Assembly (NCBI RefSeq): GCF_004359505.1
Contig: NZ_SCWE01000003.1
Span: 1 to 64,000 of the forward strand
Origin: Macrococcus hajekii
GTDB lineage: Bacteria; Bacillota; Bacilli; Staphylococcales; Staphylococcaceae
Direction: 5' to 3'
Length of the DNA: 64,000 nucleotides
The notes below the pieces were generated by a model. It was not told the origin of the DNA and ran no database searches. It saw nothing but the letters and a program-made list of their open reading frames with translations. This document shows positions 47,473 through 58,011 of this stretch, piece by piece (position 1 is the stretch's first letter; each line of letters begins with the position of its first letter). Made by a program: the position numbers and the translations under genes.

Positions 47473-48008
47473 AATTTTTCTTCAACTTGCTCTATCAATT
47501 TCTCAAGTTTCTCCTGGTTCAGTTCACCCATATAAGTAGTGAGTACTCTTCCTTCTTTATCAACAAATATTGTCGTAGGAATATTATAGATTTTGTATTG
47601 CTTCAGCAGCTGTTCTGATCCAACAACAACAGGATAATCGACATCATATTTCTTGAGAAAAGCTTGACGATTTTTTTGATCATCCTGCACATTCAGCCCG
47701 ATTAACTTAATATGATTAGGTTTTATATCATTATAATGCACCAGTTCCGGCATTTCTTTATTGCATGGCTCGCACCACGATGCCCAGAAATTAATGATAT
47801 TAATATCACCCGTTAATTCTGACTTCAATAGTTGAGGATGACCCTCCAATGTCTGTACTTCCACACCGCTAATATCTCGTCCATTGACATAATGCGGCTG
47901 TCCACTTACTTTTAGTCGGGCCGAGTCATGCCCTAACACCTGCCAGATACTGTAGGCAGCAAGTATAATAAACAGGCCGCTGAGCAATAACATGACTATT
48001 CTTTTCAT
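47469..48008 (-). CDS. Membrane-anchored thioredoxin-like protein (ResA/TlpA type)
   Basis: 179 residues: N-terminal membrane anchor (4-26), then a TlpA/AhpC-TSA-type thioredoxin domain with WCEPC (78-82) and cis-Pro in YNIPTTIFVDKEG. Faces outside; likely reduces disulfides such as those in apocytochrome c. A cytochrome c lipoprotein is encoded nearby, which fits a ResA-like role, but specificity is not shown. Confidence 0.88.
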   Translation of the reverse strand: MKRIVMLLLSGLFIILAAYSIWQVLGHDSARLKVSGQPHYVNGRDISGVEVQTLEGHPQLLKSELTGDINIINFWASWCEPCNKEMPELVHYNDIKPNHIKLIGLNVQDDQKNRQAFLKKYDVDYPVVVGSEQLLKQYKIYNIPTTIFVDKEGRVLTTYMGELNQEKLEKLIEQVEEKL

Positions 48009-48048
48009 GAGAGACCTCCTCTTGATTTCTCTTATTATAGCAAGAAAA

Positions 48049-48083
48049 CTAAAAAAAATAGATAAACAAATGTTTATCTATTT
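48049..48083 (-). terminator. Terminator after the CHAP gene
   Basis: 12-bp AAATAGATAAAC/GTTTATCTATTT stem with AAAT loop and TTTTTTTAG on the minus strand. Confidence 0.85.
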
Positions 48084-48091
48084 TGAAATGA

Positions 48092-48526
48092 TTAATATAT
48101 ATATTGATAATAACTTGCTTGTGTTTTAGTTAAAGTACGGTAAGTCTTAACACCTTGACGTGGATAGTTCATTTCAGAAACCTGGATACTGCCATTAGAA
48201 TATTTGTTCTCAACAACAGCGACATGACCATAGTAACCCGCCTGCGATACCATCACAGCGCCTTTAACAGGTGTACGACTAACTGTATATCCGCTACGTG
48301 ATGCGTTATAGGCCCAGTATTTTGCATTGCCCCATTGATTTGACACATATCGACCTAACTGTGCCCGACGATTAAACGCATAATACGCACAGCTTCCCCA
48401 AGTATAATAATTTGTTGCTTTATATTGAATAGGATTAGAGTAAGCTTTAGCAGTTGGCTGTTCGACAGAAGTAGAAATAGTTAATAACATAAGTAACGTT
48501 AAAATGGATAGCATGACTTTTTTCAC
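48092..48526 (-). CDS. Secreted CHAP-domain amidase/endopeptidase (SsaA-like)
   Basis: 144 residues: signal peptide (cleavage near AKA-YS, about 28) and a lone CHAP domain with Cys46 (WGSCAYYAF), His101 (YYGHVAVVE) and the NYP segment. Such enzymes trim peptidoglycan cross-bridges; in staphylococci they belong to the WalKR regulon. Confidence 0.9.
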   Translation of the reverse strand: MKKVMLSILTLLMLLTISTSVEQPTAKAYSNPIQYKATNYYTWGSCAYYAFNRRAQLGRYVSNQWGNAKYWAYNASRSGYTVSRTPVKGAVMVSQAGYYGHVAVVENKYSNGSIQVSEMNYPRQGVKTYRTLTKTQASYYQYIY

Positions 48527-48591
48527 TTAATTGTTCCCCCGACGTTTTATTATTAAAATGATAATAGCATATAAAATTTCGGGGGGAATTG

Positions 48592-48608
48592 TTGTTACTT
48601 AAGCGTAA
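48592..48608. promoter_or_regulatory. WalR-like box upstream of the CHAP gene
   Basis: TGTTAC-TTAAG-CGTAAT on the plus strand matches WalR TGTWAH-N5-TGTWAH with one mismatch; another TGTTAC follows about 12 nt later. Sits about 70 bp upstream of the gene. Confidence 0.4.
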
Positions 48609-48654
48609 TAAAACTGTTACTTAATATATAACATCTGACATACAAATGTATGAT

Positions 48655-48686
48655 AATAAAAAAAGACAGCATGTGCTGTCTTTTTT
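48655..48686 (-). terminator. Terminator after the NlpC/P60 gene
   Basis: AAAAGACAGCA/TGTGCTGTCTTTT stem with poly-T on the minus strand, overlapping the stop codon. Confidence 0.85.
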
Positions 48687-49611
48687 AATAACGATAATAA
48701 CCCGTTACTGTGCCGTCAATATAGCTGACTGCTCGTTGCTTAATTCCTTCCGTCGGATTAAGCGCGTCAATCATCTGGCCATTACCTATATAGATCCCTA
48801 CATGACTTGCATCATTAAAGAATACCAGATCTCCCGGCTGAGGATCGGTTACACGTGCCCCTATTGCAATCTGATCGTAAGTCGTTCTTGGCATCTTTTT
48901 ACCCATCACCTGAAAGACTTGTTGGACAAATGAAGAACAATCTACTTGTGTTGCTGAGTTTGCACCATAGACGTAAGATTTTCCGACTGCCACTTGTCTC
49001 GCCACTTGTGCAATATGATTTGCAGCAGGTTTTTTAACTGTAGAGACCACTGCTGTATCAGCAGGTTCACTAACTGGTAGCAGTGAATAGTCCTGCTGGG
49101 TATTATAGTCAGCTACATTGATCTGATTAAATTCTGCTTCATGGGCTTGAATAACAGGTGTTTCAACTGCGCTCTCAACAACCGGCTCAGTAGGAGAAAA
49201 TGCTTCTGTGTCGACCGGCGTTTCAGTGGAAACGACTGGCGCTTCTGAAGTTACTTCTTCAATTGATGGTGCTTCGACTGCTGCGGGTTCAACGGGTGCT
49301 GACTCAACTGAGGTTGAATCTTTTACCGCTTCTACACCTGGCTTAAGCATGACATTAATAGCATGAGAAGCATCTGCTCTCTCAGCTGAAACAACGAGTT
49401 TTTGACCCGGTTTCAACTTATTGGTCGTTAAGTCATTCCATTTTTTTAATCTTAAAGTAGAGATATCGAATTTATCAGCAACTTCAAGTAACGTGTCGCC
49501 TTTTTTAACTTCGTAGTAACCTTCTTTTACTTTTTCATCGGCGTGGACTGTTGAAAGTCCTGACCCTGCGAGAGTAGAGACTAAACAAACTGATAACACC
49601 ATTTTTTTCAT
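48685..49611 (-). CDS. Secreted LysM / NlpC-P60 cell-wall hydrolase
   Basis: 308 residues: signal peptide (1-25), LysM (about 32-75, YYEVKKGDTLLEVADKFDIS), a Val/Pro/Glu/Thr-rich linker of some 90 residues, and NlpC/P60 with Cys225 (VDCSSF), His270 (ASHVGIYIG) and LNPTEG. Binds peptidoglycan and cleaves stem peptides. Probable role in daughter-cell separation; WalR control is suggested by an upstream site. Confidence 0.93.
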   Translation of the reverse strand: MKKMVLSVCLVSTLAGSGLSTVHADEKVKEGYYEVKKGDTLLEVADKFDISTLRLKKWNDLTTNKLKPGQKLVVSAERADASHAINVMLKPGVEAVKDSTSVESAPVEPAAVEAPSIEEVTSEAPVVSTETPVDTEAFSPTEPVVESAVETPVIQAHEAEFNQINVADYNTQQDYSLLPVSEPADTAVVSTVKKPAANHIAQVARQVAVGKSYVYGANSATQVDCSSFVQQVFQVMGKKMPRTTYDQIAIGARVTDPQPGDLVFFNDASHVGIYIGNGQMIDALNPTEGIKQRAVSYIDGTVTGYYRY

Positions 49612-49716
49612 TATAAAATAATTCCCCCAGCCCTTATATCAAATTCATATTTCACAAATTTGATATAAATATAGCATAGAGGAATCAACATTGAAATAGT
49701 ATTGCTTCATTCTTCA

Positions 49717-49733
49717 TGTAAAATTAATATTAC
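49717..49733. promoter_or_regulatory. WalR-like box upstream of the NlpC/P60 gene
   Basis: TGTAAA-ATTAA-TATTAC, one mismatch from TGTWAH-N5-TGTWAH, about 106 bp upstream of the start and overlapping the end of the cytochrome gene. Confidence 0.38.
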
Positions 49734-50047
49734 TTTAGCTTGCTCAAATAATCGGCAATCTTATCAACATCTTCGCCTTGGGCCTGCCCTTTAGGCATAT
49801 TGCCTTTACCCTTTTCGATGATGTTTTTAATTTCATCTTTTGAATATTTAGCACCGACCTTCATCAGATTAGGACCACTGGCCCCTTCCAGATTCTTACC
49901 GTGACAACCCACACAAGAATTCTGCTGATAGGCAGTCAATCCTGGATCGCTATTATTTTCAGCAGTTTTTGTTTCTTCAGCACCATTGCCACATGCAGCA
50001 AGCGTTACAGCAGCCGCCAATGTTGTTCCGAGTAACCACTTTTTCAT
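49730..50047 (-). CDS. Cytochrome c lipoprotein (c551-like)
   Basis: 105 residues. Lipobox LAAC (Cys19) and one c-type heme site CVGCH (45-49) with distal Met in GNMPKG. Membrane-anchored one-heme electron carrier like B. subtilis CccB. Requires System II heme attachment; a thioredoxin-like reductant is encoded nearby. Confidence 0.92.
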   Translation of the reverse strand: MKKWLLGTTLAAAVTLAACGNGAEETKTAENNSDPGLTAYQQNSCVGCHGKNLEGASGPNLMKVGAKYSKDEIKNIIEKGKGNMPKGQAQGEDVDKIADYLSKLK

Positions 50048-50075
50048 GATAAGTCCCCCTTATATTAAAAGCTTA

Positions 50076-51177
50076 TTATAACTGGCTTTTCAAATATGCA
50101 TCGATAAACATCGAAATATCGCCGTCCATCACCGCTGAAGTATTGCCTGTCTCAGCATTAGTACGATGATCTTTAACCATTGAATAAGGATGAAAAACAT
50201 AAGATCTAATCTGAGAGCCCCAGCCAATCTCTTTTTGTTCTCCACGAATCGCAAGCATTTCTGCTTCCTGTTCCTCAATCTTGCGCTGATAAAGTTTTGC
50301 TTTAAGCATCTTCATCGCTTGTTCACGGTTTTTAATCTGAGAGCGCTCATTCTGACAAGTTACTACAACACCTGTCGGTTTATGTGTAATACGGACCGCT
50401 GAATCAGTGGTATTGATATGCTGTCCACCTGCACCACTGGCACGATACGTATCAATATTTAAATCTTCAGTATTGATTTCAATTTCAATATTATCGTTGT
50501 CAAATTCAGGCGTCACCTCACACGAAGCAAATGATGTGTGACGACGCCCCGATGAATCAAATGGTGAAATTCTCACCAGACGATGCACACCTTTTTCAGC
50601 TTTAAGATAGCCGTATGCATTATGACCTTTAATCAGTAAGGTCACACTCTTAATACCCGCTTCATCTCCTGGCTGATAATCTATTGTCTCTACTTTAAAA
50701 CCTTGTTTTTCACTGAAGCGTTGATACATACGCAGTAACATTTCGCCCCAGTCCTGAGATTCAGTACCGCCTGCGCCCGGATGAAGTTCGAGAATGGCAT
50801 TGTTCGCATCATACTCACCATCAAGCAGCATTTTGAGTTCATAATCATCAACTGCTTGACTTAGTGCACTTAATTGGTCAGCGATTTCACTTTCCATTTC
50901 TTCATCTTTTTCTTCTTTCACCATTTCCAGCATCACTTCAATGTTTTCTTTCTCTTCAGTCAGATAATGATAGCCGTTGACAATTTCTTTTAGGGCATTA
51001 CTTTTATTGATAATATCCTGTGCTTTATTCTGGTCATCCCAGAAAGAAGGGTCTGCCATCATCTCATCATATTCCTGAATGTTAGTCTCTTTGTCGTCTA
51101 AGTCAAAGAGACCCCCTGAAGCTCTGAAGTTTTTCGCTAATAGCAGTCAGCGTGTTTCTAATTTCATATGTTTCCAT
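50076..51177 (-). CDS. prfB: Peptide chain release factor 2 (with programmed +1 frameshift)
   Basis: Two frames joined by the conserved autoregulatory shift. ORF1 starts ATG 51177 (overlapping the secA stop, TAATG) and ends at TGA 51105-51103; ORF2 runs to 50076. The body has the GGQ loop ([15 protein letters not shown]) and the anticodon-like SPF motif (ISPFDSSG). Terminates at UGA and UAA. The slip keeps RF2 level constant. Confidence 0.96.
51102..51117 (-). promoter_or_regulatory. prfB frameshift site
   Basis: Minus strand AGG-GGG-TCT-CTT-TGA-C: internal Shine-Dalgarno AGGGGG spaced for +1 slipping on CTT at the UGA read by RF2 itself. Zero frame stops; +1 frame continues DLDDKETN. Confidence 0.93.
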
Positions 51178-53708
51178 TAATTCTCATCTCTCCCGTGGCA
51201 GTTTTTATATTTTTTACCGCTGCCGCATGGACATGGTTCATTACGGCCGATTGTCGGCTCTGCCTGTTTAGGTTGTTTTTTCACTTTTTCTTTTCCATCA
51301 TTTGCGACCATGGCCTCACCTTGAGCAACCTGTTCACGTTCAACCTGTTCACCTTTATCGATGATTGATTTAAGGACGTATTTAGAAACGTCATCCTCAA
51401 TATTATTCAGCATATCTTCGAACATCTGGAGTCCTTCGTTCTGATATTCACGTAAAGGATTAATCTGTCCGTATGAACGCAGATGAATACCTGTACGTAA
51501 CTGATCCATCGTATCGATATGATCCGTCCACTTCAAGTCAATCGTACGCAGTAAGATCATACGCTCAAATTCATGCATTTGTTCGCCTAACTGAATTTCC
51601 TGTTGTTTGTACTGCTTATCAATGTGCTGCATTACGATCTGATAGATTTCTTCATTATCTCGTCGAGCAATCTCCTCAACCTGCAGATCACCTTCAGGGA
51701 TGTACATATCCTCAATATAATTGATGAATGTCTCGTAATCAGGATGATCATCGTCTATGATGAAGTGTGCATTGACCGCTCTTCTCACTGATTCCTCAAT
51801 CATCGAACGCACTTGGGCAGAACAATCTTCCTGTTCCAGAATTTCATTTCGCTCTTTATAGATGATTTCACGTTGTTTACGAAGTACATCATCATATTCA
51901 AGTACTCGTTTACGACTATCGTAGTTATTTCCTTCTACACGTTTCTGCGCAGATTCAACAGCTCTTGATACCATTTTGGATTCAATCGGTGCTTCATCAT
52001 TCATACCTAGACGTGTCATCATTGACTGCATACGTTCTGAACCGAAACGTACCATCAGCTCATCCTGTAACGATAAATAGAAGCGACTGAACCCTGGATC
52101 TCCTTGTCGTCCTGCACGCCCACGCAGCTGATCATCGATACGACGAGATTCATGGCGTTCAGTACCGATAACTGCTAAACCGCCGATTTCCTGCACGCCT
52201 TCACCGAGCTTGATATCTGTACCACGTCCAGCCATGTTGGTCGCAATGGTCACCGCCCCTTTTTGACCGGCATTCGCCACAATTTCTGCTTCACGTTCAT
52301 GGTTTTTAGCGTTCAGTACGTTATGACGAATACCTCTTTTCTTGAGTAAATCAGAGATATATTCACTTGTTTCAACAGCTACTGTACCCAGCAGAACCGG
52401 TTGACCTGCTTTATGACGAGCAATGACTTCTTCAACGACCGCTTTCAGTTTGCCGTTTTCTGATGCAAAAATTAAGTCTGCATTATCTTCACGAGCAATC
52501 GGTCTATTGGTAGGAATCTGAGTCACAACCATATTATAAATGCTGATAAACTCTTCTTCTTCTGTTTTTGCAGTACCGGTCATACCAGACAGCTTATTGT
52601 ACATACGGAAGAAGTTCTGGAATGTAATTGAAGCCATTGTTTTCGATTCATTCTGAATCTCGACGCCTTCTTTTGCTTCAATCGCCTGATGGACCCCATC
52701 AGAGAAACGACGACCCGGCATTGTACGACCTGTGAACTGGTCAACGATAACAATCTCACCGTCTTCAACGACATAATCAACATCCTTCAGCATTGAGCGA
52801 TGCGCTTTTAAAGCGATATTGATATGGTGCATTAAACTTACATTTTTTACATCATATAAATTGTCGACTTTAAACATCTTCTCAGCTTTATCGATACCTG
52901 TCTCTGACAACTGGATACCTTTCGTCTTTTCATCATAGTTATAATCGGTATCCGGTTTCAGCATCTTAACGAAAACATTCGCCTGGATATACATACCTGT
53001 AGATTTCTCAGCCTGTCCTGAAATAATCAGAGGTGTTCTCGCTTCATCAATCAGAATAGAATCGACCTCATCGATGATGGCATAGTTCAGCGGGCGCATA
53101 ACACGCTCTTCGCTATAAGTCACCATATTATCGCGTAAATAATCAAATCCCAGTTCATTATTCGTGCTGTAAGTAATGTCTGCTGCATATGCTTCGCGCT
53201 TTTCAACAGTTGACTTACTGTTCAGATTAAGACCTACTGATAGGCCAAGGAAGTTATAAAGTAACGCCATCTCTTCAGCCTGAGTACTTGATAAATATTC
53301 GTTGACTGTTACGACGTGAACACCGCGACCTGTTAATGCATTTAAATAAACAGGCATCGTTGCTGTCAGCGTTTTACCTTCACCGGTTTTCATCTCAGCA
53401 ATATCACCTTTATGTAGCACTGCTCCCCCCATGATTTGTACGGGATGCGGAAACATCTTAAGTACTCGCATCGATGCTTCTCGAACCACTGCAAAAGCTT
53501 CCGGTAAGATTCGGTTCAGGTAATCCTGCTGTGCTCTATAATCTTCAATTTCTTTCAGGTCATTCTGATACATAACGGTCATGCTTTTCAGTTCATCATC
53601 TGTTTTAGCAGCCATTGTTTCTTTATAGCTTTCAACTTGATCTGCAATTTTAGACAACGATTTTACTTCACGTTTATTGCCGTCAAACATTTTTTTTATG
53701 AATCCCAT
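51177..53708 (-). CDS. secA: Preprotein translocase ATPase SecA
   Basis: 843 residues. Walker [16 protein letters not shown], Walker [26 protein letters not shown] helicase motif and C-terminal zinc-binding [14 protein letters not shown]. Drives secretion through SecYEG. Upstream of prfB, downstream of hpf, the standard Firmicutes order. Confidence 0.98.
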   Translation of the reverse strand: MGFIKKMFDGNKREVKSLSKIADQVESYKETMAAKTDDELKSMTVMYQNDLKEIEDYRAQQDYLNRILPEAFAVVREASMRVLKMFPHPVQIMGGAVLHKGDIAEMKTGEGKTLTATMPVYLNALTGRGVHVVTVNEYLSSTQAEEMALLYNFLGLSVGLNLNSKSTVEKREAYAADITYSTNNELGFDYLRDNMVTYSEERVMRPLNYAIIDEVDSILIDEARTPLIISGQAEKSTGMYIQANVFVKMLKPDTDYNYDEKTKGIQLSETGIDKAEKMFKVDNLYDVKNVSLMHHINIALKAHRSMLKDVDYVVEDGEIVIVDQFTGRTMPGRRFSDGVHQAIEAKEGVEIQNESKTMASITFQNFFRMYNKLSGMTGTAKTEEEEFISIYNMVVTQIPTNRPIAREDNADLIFASENGKLKAVVEEVIARHKAGQPVLLGTVAVETSEYISDLLKKRGIRHNVLNAKNHEREAEIVANAGQKGAVTIATNMAGRGTDIKLGEGVQEIGGLAVIGTERHESRRIDDQLRGRAGRQGDPGFSRFYLSLQDELMVRFGSERMQSMMTRLGMNDEAPIESKMVSRAVESAQKRVEGNNYDSRKRVLEYDDVLRKQREIIYKERNEILEQEDCSAQVRSMIEESVRRAVNAHFIIDDDHPDYETFINYIEDMYIPEGDLQVEEIARRDNEEIYQIVMQHIDKQYKQQEIQLGEQMHEFERMILLRTIDLKWTDHIDTMDQLRTGIHLRSYGQINPLREYQNEGLQMFEDMLNNIEDDVSKYVLKSIIDKGEQVEREQVAQGEAMVANDGKEKVKKQPKQAEPTIGRNEPCPCGSGKKYKNCHGRDEN

Positions 53709-53783
53709 GTTTTTCTCTCCTTTAGTTACCCTCTACATCAATTAATAATACCATGTAATAGAGTGAGAGAGAAACATATCGGC

Positions 53784-53816
53784 ATCAAAAAACCCTCCCC
53801 AGTATATAGAGAGGGT
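53784..53816 (-). terminator. Terminator after hpf
   Basis: ACCCTC/GAGGGT stem with TTTTTT on the minus strand. Confidence 0.7.
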
Positions 53817-53823
53817 CTGACTC

Positions 53824-54381
53824 TTATTCAGCTGACGTTTCAATTAAACCGTATTTGCCGTCTTTACGACGGTAAACGATATTTGTGTCATTTGTTTCAG
53901 CATCATTAAAGATGTAGAAATCATGTCCGAGCATATTCATCTGAAGCACAGCTTCCTCAGAATCCATCGGTTTCAGGTCAAACTGTTTAGAACGGATGAT
54001 TTCAATTTCATTTTCCTGTTCTTCATCGACCTCTGCTTCTGGAAATGCAGGGAAGACATCCTTTTCAATTCCTTTTTCACGGAACTTACGGTTTACTTTC
54101 GTTTTATGCTTTCTGACCTGACGCTCTAATTTTTCAACGATAAGGTCAATTGCTGCATATAAGTCATCATGGCGCTCTTCTGCTCTTAAAGTTACGTTCT
54201 TCATCGGAATCGTCACTTCAATTTTTGAACGAGAATCTTGGTAAGTCTTAATCTTTACATGCGCATTCGCATCGGGCACATTTGTAAAGTAACGCTCAAG
54301 TTTACTCAATTTCTCCTCAATGTAATGACGGATTGCCTCTGTTACTTCAATATTTTCTCCGTGGATTTCGTATCTGATCAT
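53824..54381 (-). CDS. hpf: Ribosome hibernation promoting factor (long form)
   Basis: 185 residues from the ATG at 54381 (AAGGAGTCG; the longer in-frame start is rejected). N-terminal S30AE domain ([24 protein letters not shown]) and C-terminal dimerisation domain ([31 protein letters not shown]). Pairs ribosomes into inactive 100S dimers in stationary phase. Confidence 0.96.
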   Translation of the reverse strand: MIRYEIHGENIEVTEAIRHYIEEKLSKLERYFTNVPDANAHVKIKTYQDSRSKIEVTIPMKNVTLRAEERHDDLYAAIDLIVEKLERQVRKHKTKVNRKFREKGIEKDVFPAFPEAEVDEEQENEIEIIRSKQFDLKPMDSEEAVLQMNMLGHDFYIFNDAETNDTNIVYRRKDGKYGLIETSAE

Positions 54382-54445
54382 AATACAACGACTCCTTACG
54401 AACATATTCTGTGGTGTTTCTTCCTATTTTTATTTTACCATATTA

Positions 54446-55117
54446 TCATGGTCTTGCAAACGCTAACACTTCGATGGTGACAACTTTCTCTCTCCTTAAA
54501 ACTTCTGCTGCACGGTGTACGGTGAGACCCGTTGTATAAATATCATCAATCAGCAGAATATGACCAGCAACGGGGCTAATCACTTCAAATGGATTAGATT
54601 GCTGTAATCGCTCTTTTCGTGTCAGCTCAGATTGTTTTGGTCTCGGCTGCATAGTCAGCACCTGGTTATATGATAGACCACTTATATCCATAATTTTTTC
54701 AATTTGGCTGAACCCTCTTGTCATCAGTTTATCTTGACTTGTCGGCAGTGGAATAATAGCATCAAACTTCTTGAGCAGTGCCTTCTCTTGCAGCAGCTTA
54801 TATGCAAATACTTCTGCCAGCTTTATATCACCCCGCCCTTTATAGCAGTGTATTAATTCCTTCATGAAATGATTATAGTGATAGAGTATATGGATTCTAT
54901 CCAGCGGCTGAACATGCTGGTGCATATAAGTACAGTCTGTACAAGTCACTTCATCTTCTCCCAGCTGCCTTCTGCAATGAGGACAGCGTCTACCTGTCAG
55001 TTTTTCAAATGATCCTTCACACTCGGCACAAATAATCGGCGGACGTGAAAAGTAATTACTTAAATACATCGCTTCGCTTATTTTCTGGAAGCAGATTAAG
55101 CATTTCATTCCAGCCAC
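54446..55117 (-). CDS. comFC: Competence protein ComFC (phosphoribosyltransferase-like)
   Basis: 223 residues; GTG at 55117 behind GAGGAGAAGCGG. Four-Cys zinc ribbon (CLIC, CAEC, CPHC, CTDC) and PRPP-binding LLIDDIYTTGLT. Needed for DNA uptake in transformation together with ComFA; overlaps comFA by 13 nt. Confidence 0.93.
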   Translation of the reverse strand: MAGMKCLICFQKISEAMYLSNYFSRPPIICAECEGSFEKLTGRRCPHCRRQLGEDEVTCTDCTYMHQHVQPLDRIHILYHYNHFMKELIHCYKGRGDIKLAEVFAYKLLQEKALLKKFDAIIPLPTSQDKLMTRGFSQIEKIMDISGLSYNQVLTMQPRPKQSELTRKERLQQSNPFEVISPVAGHILLIDDIYTTGLTVHRAAEVLRREKVVTIEVLAFARP

Positions 55118-56328
55118 CCGCTTCTCCTCGCCAGTCTATTCATCGTTTTAATCTCCCTGACTGACTGCTGCATGCTATAAGTCACTCCCTCATGGAACAT
55201 GATGACCTGTCCGTCATATGGAATGAATTTACGGTCGACCCTGCCTGACATCTGTATTAAGCATTCCGCTGTGTAACTCCCAGCATCAATAATAAAGACA
55301 TCGAGTGACGCCATCGTAAAACCTCTTTCTAATATTGTCGTCGTGAATATGATGGGATGACGGCCTGCTCGTATAGCTTCCACCTTTTCATGTCTTAAAC
55401 AGTCAGCAGCATATACTGTGAGAGGATGATTATCCTGATATACATTTGCCGCTTCCTCCATTGAAGCAATATCATTAAAGAAAACGAGAAGATAAGTCCC
55501 TTCTGTTCGTTGCAGATAAGACTTCAGCTTCCCTTTCATTAATTGTTTTTTAGAAAGGAATTTATAGACAGGTACAGGTAGCTGCCGTCTATGATATCTA
55601 GCGGGAAGAACAATCGTCCTGTCTTTCATCCTGCGCTTCAGTTCAGGTGGGGGTGTCGCAGTCAGATAAATGATACTCGCCGTCTGCGTGGCTGCTCGTT
55701 TAATCGTTCGCTGCAGTCTTTTATCCATCGGCAGTGGAAATGCATCTACTTCATCAATAATTATCAGTCCAAAGTGTGACTGATATTTAACAAGCTGCTG
55801 TACTGTACTGATGACGAAACGACTCTCATATTTTATACTCTGTCCTTGATAAAGCACATCAATGGCTGTATTGAAATAATTCTCCATTCTAAGTGCAAGT
55901 TCCTTCACTACATCTACTCGTGGCGACACAATGGCGACATTGAGCCCATTAGCTCTGGCCAGTCTGATGCTCTCAAGAATCATTTCTGTTTTTCCCGCAC
56001 CCGTCACTGCATGAAGTAACAGATCCTCGCATTCTCTGACTGCCCGCACAATTGATTCACTTGCGTGCTTCTGCTGTTCAGTGAGTTCAAAATCCAGGCT
56101 GTAAGTAATTGCTTCGGCATACATAGGTATATCGCTCCAGTCATACTTGGTTTCAGTAGATGAACAGGTCATTCGAATGCAAGCTCTGCAATATACCACG
56201 CCCTTCTGATAACGTTCATCATAGTAACGATGAAACAATTCCGGTTCTTGATTCATACAATATTGACAAATATATGGTTTTTTATTACTGACACCGTAAA
56301 AGTCGGTACCTTCTATCATTAGACTCAT
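55105..56328 (-). CDS. comFA: Competence DNA-uptake helicase ComFA
   Basis: 407 residues from the ATG at 56328 (GGAGGGAAAAG). N-terminal four-Cys zinc finger (CQYC, CRAC), Walker A LHAVTGAGKTE, DEVDAF box, TATPPPELK and SF2 motif VI QMSGRVDRK. ATP-driven import of transforming DNA. Intact, so competence may be functional. Confidence 0.94.
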   Translation of the reverse strand: MSLMIEGTDFYGVSNKKPYICQYCMNQEPELFHRYYDERYQKGVVYCRACIRMTCSSTETKYDWSDIPMYAEAITYSLDFELTEQQKHASESIVRAVRECEDLLLHAVTGAGKTEMILESIRLARANGLNVAIVSPRVDVVKELALRMENYFNTAIDVLYQGQSIKYESRFVISTVQQLVKYQSHFGLIIIDEVDAFPLPMDKRLQRTIKRAATQTASIIYLTATPPPELKRRMKDRTIVLPARYHRRQLPVPVYKFLSKKQLMKGKLKSYLQRTEGTYLLVFFNDIASMEEAANVYQDNHPLTVYAADCLRHEKVEAIRAGRHPIIFTTTILERGFTMASLDVFIIDAGSYTAECLIQMSGRVDRKFIPYDGQVIMFHEGVTYSMQQSVREIKTMNRLARRSGWLE

Positions 56329-56337
56329 CTTTTCCCT

Positions 56338-56371
56338 CCAAAAAAATAAGCACACTTAAATAAGTGTGCTG
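56338..56371 (-). terminator. Terminator between degV and comFA
   Basis: AGCACACTTA-TTT-AAGTGTGCT then TATTTTTTT; the T-run ends 2 nt before the comFA RBS. Confidence 0.85.
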
Positions 56372-56398
56372 TCAAATAATATAAGATATAAAAACAGA

Positions 56399-57256
56399 TT
56401 ATAAATTTAATACTCTTTTCGTCATGCCAAATGCAAGTGCACCTTCACCGAGATGTGTACCGATCACTGGTGTCATTTCATGAATGATGAACTGGACCTC
56501 TGGATACTGCTCTTTTACTTCCTGCAGCCACTGCTTCGCTTCTTCCTCAGCGTTTGCATGCAGTATACAGCCTGTTCCAGTAGTTTCACCGTCCATATAG
56601 TCCACCATTAGTTCTTCAATACGCTTCAATGCTTTCTTCTTCGTTCTGACTTTGTCGAGCGCTTCGATTTTAGTATCTACAAAGTGCAGAATCGGTTTGA
56701 CCTGCAGCATACTGCCTACAAAAGCCTGAGCACCAGAAAGACGTCCACCTTTTTTCAGGTTCTTAAGATCATTGACCATAAAATAAGCAACCTGACTTCC
56801 GACCATCGCCTTCAACTCAGTCACTATTTCATCAACTGAAGCATGTGCTTCAATCATCTGAGCTGCTCTTACACAAAGGAATGCTTGCGGCGTCAAGGAA
56901 ATCTCGGAATCTACAGCGTGAACGCGGATACCCTTTACCATGTCATTTACAGCGATGGCATTTTGGTAAGTACCACTGATGCCGCTTGATAAATGAATGG
57001 CGATTACATCTGTGTAGCCCGCCGCCTTCAATTCCTCAACTTTATCGACATATTCACCAATAGATGGCTGACTCGTACTCGGCAATTCACTTTCAGCCCT
57101 CATTCTGGCATAAAATTCAGCAGGTGAAATATCAATCATTTCGCGATATGCCTGTCCTTTAAATAACACGCTAAGATAAACTTCCTTGATATCATAACGC
57201 TTCCTTAGCTCATCGCCGATGTTTGCTGTTGAATCCGTTAATACTGCAATTTTCAT
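56399..57256 (-). CDS. DegV family fatty-acid-binding protein (FakB-like)
   Basis: 285 residues from the ATG at 57256 (AAGGAGGG). Opens MKIAVLTDSTANI and has the family's STSQPSIGEY and HLSSGISGTYQNA segments that bind the fatty-acid carboxylate, and DLKNLKKGGRLS. Probable FakB subunit presenting fatty acids to FakA kinase; chain preference unknown. Confidence 0.92.
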   Translation of the reverse strand: MKIAVLTDSTANIGDELRKRYDIKEVYLSVLFKGQAYREMIDISPAEFYARMRAESELPSTSQPSIGEYVDKVEELKAAGYTDVIAIHLSSGISGTYQNAIAVNDMVKGIRVHAVDSEISLTPQAFLCVRAAQMIEAHASVDEIVTELKAMVGSQVAYFMVNDLKNLKKGGRLSGAQAFVGSMLQVKPILHFVDTKIEALDKVRTKKKALKRIEELMVDYMDGETTGTGCILHANAEEEAKQWLQEVKEQYPEVQFIIHEMTPVIGTHLGEGALAFGMTKRVLNL

Positions 57257-57381
57257 GCCTTCCCTCCTTACAGTTCCCCACCTATTCATCATACCATCTT
57301 TATCCTAAAAATAAAATTTAAGCATTGTTGCTGTTTTAGAAGTTGACTATACTGTAAAGAAAAAGAAAGGGTGAGTAGAAG

Positions 57382-58011
57382 ATGGAGAATTACATTACAA
57401 TCAACAATGAAATTCAAACTGAACAGATCATTAATAAATCCCGATTTATTACTTATTTATATAAAGTTGCAGATGAAGCTGCAGCAAAAGAGAAAATCGC
57501 TGAAATAAAGTCGCTGCATAAGGCGGCAAATCATAACTGTTCTGCCTATACAATCGGTGATCAGCATCAGATACAAAAAGCAAATGATGACGGCGAACCA
57601 TCCGGTACAGCAGGCGTTCCAATGCTAGAAACTCTAAAAAAAGAAGATGTCCACAATGTCGTGGCAATTGTCACCCGTTATTTTGGTGGAATCAAACTGG
57701 GTACCGGCGGACTGATTCGTGCTTACCAGTCGGGTGTGACTGATGCCATTAAAGAAGCTGGCAAGGTATACATTCAGAATGCCTTTTTATATCACGTGAC
57801 AATGGGTTATGACCAGACAGGTCGTTTTGAATATGATATCGCCGACCAGCCTTATGAAATCGTTGATCAGACCTACACCGATAAAGTGACTTATCAGATT
57901 CATGTCACCACTGATAACGCAGAAAGATTTGAGCAGTTCGTCAGCGAAATCTCACAAGGTCAGGCAGAAATAAAAAAAGAAGCAGAGTTAATGCTTCCTT
58001 TTCCACTTTAA
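57382..58011 (+). CDS. YigZ / IMPACT family protein
   Basis: 209 residues. IMPACT domain with NHNCSAYTIG, DDGEPSGTAGVPMLE and VTRYFGGIKLGTGGLIRAYQ, then a ferredoxin-like C-terminal domain. Function in bacteria is unsettled. Convergent with tagO; the two stop codons are adjacent (58011/58012) with no terminator between. Confidence 0.93.
   Translation: MENYITINNEIQTEQIINKSRFITYLYKVADEAAAKEKIAEIKSLHKAANHNCSAYTIGDQHQIQKANDDGEPSGTAGVPMLETLKKEDVHNVVAIVTRYFGGIKLGTGGLIRAYQSGVTDAIKEAGKVYIQNAFLYHVTMGYDQTGRFEYDIADQPYEIVDQTYTDKVTYQIHVTTDNAERFEQFVSEISQGQAEIKKEAELMLPFPL

Noticed and set aside
51063-51177. prfB as a truncated or frameshifted pseudogene
   Set aside because: The upstream frame, AGGGGG and CTT-TGA-C are the conserved programmed shift, so the gene is intact.
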